NCBI GenBank assembly: GCA_026929865.2
Contig: CM049395.1
Location: forward strand, 33,583,501-33,647,500
Length of the DNA stretch: 64,000 nucleotides
Direction: 5' to 3'
DNA from: Hyperoplus lanceolatus
Lineage: Eukaryota; Chordata; Actinopteri; Uranoscopiformes; Ammodytidae
The notes below the pieces were generated by a model. It saw only the letters and a list, made by a program, of their open reading frames with translations. It was not told where the DNA came from and made no database searches. This document shows positions 62,861 through 64,000 of the stretch, one piece after another (position 1 is the stretch's first letter; each line of letters begins with the position of its first letter). Both the position numbers and the translations under genes were made by a program.

Positions 62861-64000
62861 TGTGGTCACTTCCTTATTGGATGCTGGTAAAAATATCTGA
62901 GGTTGGGGCTTGGTCTGAATTTGCTCATTACCTGTGTCTTTTTTTGCAACCATTTTGTTAGAAAGACATCCCTGTTGTTCTGTTTATGCTATACGAGCGC
63001 GCTCCAGTATTTTCTCTTCACTGAAGGACCATATTGTATTTGTTGGAGTATTTTTCTAAATTCTTGGAGAAGAAAAAACACAATAGTGCTAAGTAATCTG
63101 TCTTTGTAGATATGCAAACACTGGCTCTCAATAACAACAGTGTTGGTTTGTTTCATTCCAATTCATATATGTATCTGTTGTGAATGCAATTGAAGCACAA
63201 TGGTGTTTCTTCCATACACCTACTGCACTATTCATACTGCCTCGGCATCGGTGCTTAAGTGGTCCGCTTTTGTTATTTCACTGGCAAACCATATTTCTAT
63301 GATGGACCAAAGACTCTGACTATCGACTGGAACTGGTTTTCTTCTATGAGACTATTCAGCACTGCATAGGTGTAATCCCTCTTTGCAACAACATCTATTG
63401 AGATTGTACATGTACAATCATGCAAACACATATGTTGCATTTGCAGCAGTTGCCTTTACTGAAATGTATGTGGTGGAACAATGGAGTACAACACCACATA
63501 GCATGTTCAAATGTAAAATGTATCAAATTATCATGTAGTTGCATATTCATGCGCAGCTCTCTATACAGTTACACTGTCTGGATCGTAATAAGAGATGAGA
63601 TGAAAGGGAATTTGCACAACAACAAAAAAATCCCTGATCTGGGGAGGAAAGAGAGAATGTGGTGGTGGACTTTGAGATGTGCAACAGGAGGGATAATTTA
63701 ATTATTGAGAATCCTGTGCGCTCCTTCCTCCTCTCTCCCCTGCCGTGTTCAAGGTTAATTGTCATAAGTTCAGGCCAATCTTCTACCAAGGCACAGAAGG
63801 GAGGGGACCGGAGGAGAGGCACCATGCACGCAGAAAATTCAATTTCATTAAGATGATTGTGCATTCAAGCAATATTTTCCATTAGGCATTGATTCTTCAG
63901 CGGAGGTTACTGTCAGGCAGCATCAAAGAGTTGCTTCAATTTCTACATAAGTTGCTTCTTGTCCACTCCTCTCGCTAACGTCATATATACATTAAAAAAA
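62861..64000. other. nothing recognised
   Basis: AT-rich sequence to the window end, without supported genes or repeats. Confidence 0.45.

Overview
This window is vertebrate nuclear DNA, most likely from a teleost fish. Split genes have GT-AG introns. The repeats are typical of fish: L2-, L1- and other non-LTR retrotransposons, Tc1/mariner, hAT and TTAA-target elements, tRNA-derived SINEs, and long dinucleotide and tetranucleotide microsatellites. Almost none of the open reading frames in this AT-rich sequence are genes.

Only one protein-coding gene can be supported from end to end: apip (methylthioribulose-1-phosphate dehydratase, methionine salvage), + strand, seven coding exons between 1999 and 9037, encoding 245 residues with every catalytic and zinc-binding residue present. 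Its introns carry three copies of one 0.3 kb inverted-repeat element and a 627 bp element with a 9-bp target duplication. Intron 1 has a GC donor and a TG-repeat acceptor tract. Upstream of apip (1-1640) is a three-level nest: an L1 fragment split by a second copy of the 9-bp-TSD element, itself split by a 258 bp MITE.

From 9.4 to 47 kb the sequence is gene-poor and repeat-rich. It holds a decayed non-LTR fragment (13.3-14.1 kb), two TTAA-target elements sharing one TTAA (14.9-16.35 kb), a hAT element inside a smaller inverted-repeat element (17.6-18.9 kb), a tRNA-SINE (23 kb), a TTAA element split by a LINE (24.8-26.1 kb) with a partly duplicated flank (to 27.2 kb), and a near-full-length but dead L2-type LINE (38.2 to 32.76 kb, minus strand) interrupted by a 1.5 kb hAT-like element with a perfect 8-bp target duplication. 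Further on are a tandem duplication of a microsatellite block with a Tc1 deletion derivative in only one copy (41.8-43.6 kb) and an 800 bp hAT-like element (46.0-46.8 kb).

At 47.86-49.07 kb a GC/CpG-richer stretch ends in an ATG directly followed by a strong splice donor. It looks like the promoter and first exon of an unidentified + strand gene whose first intron may fill much of the remaining 15 kb. One unrecognised exon-like ORF lies near 60.3 kb. No new host system was found. The informative content is the apip gene model and the insertion history of the nested elements.
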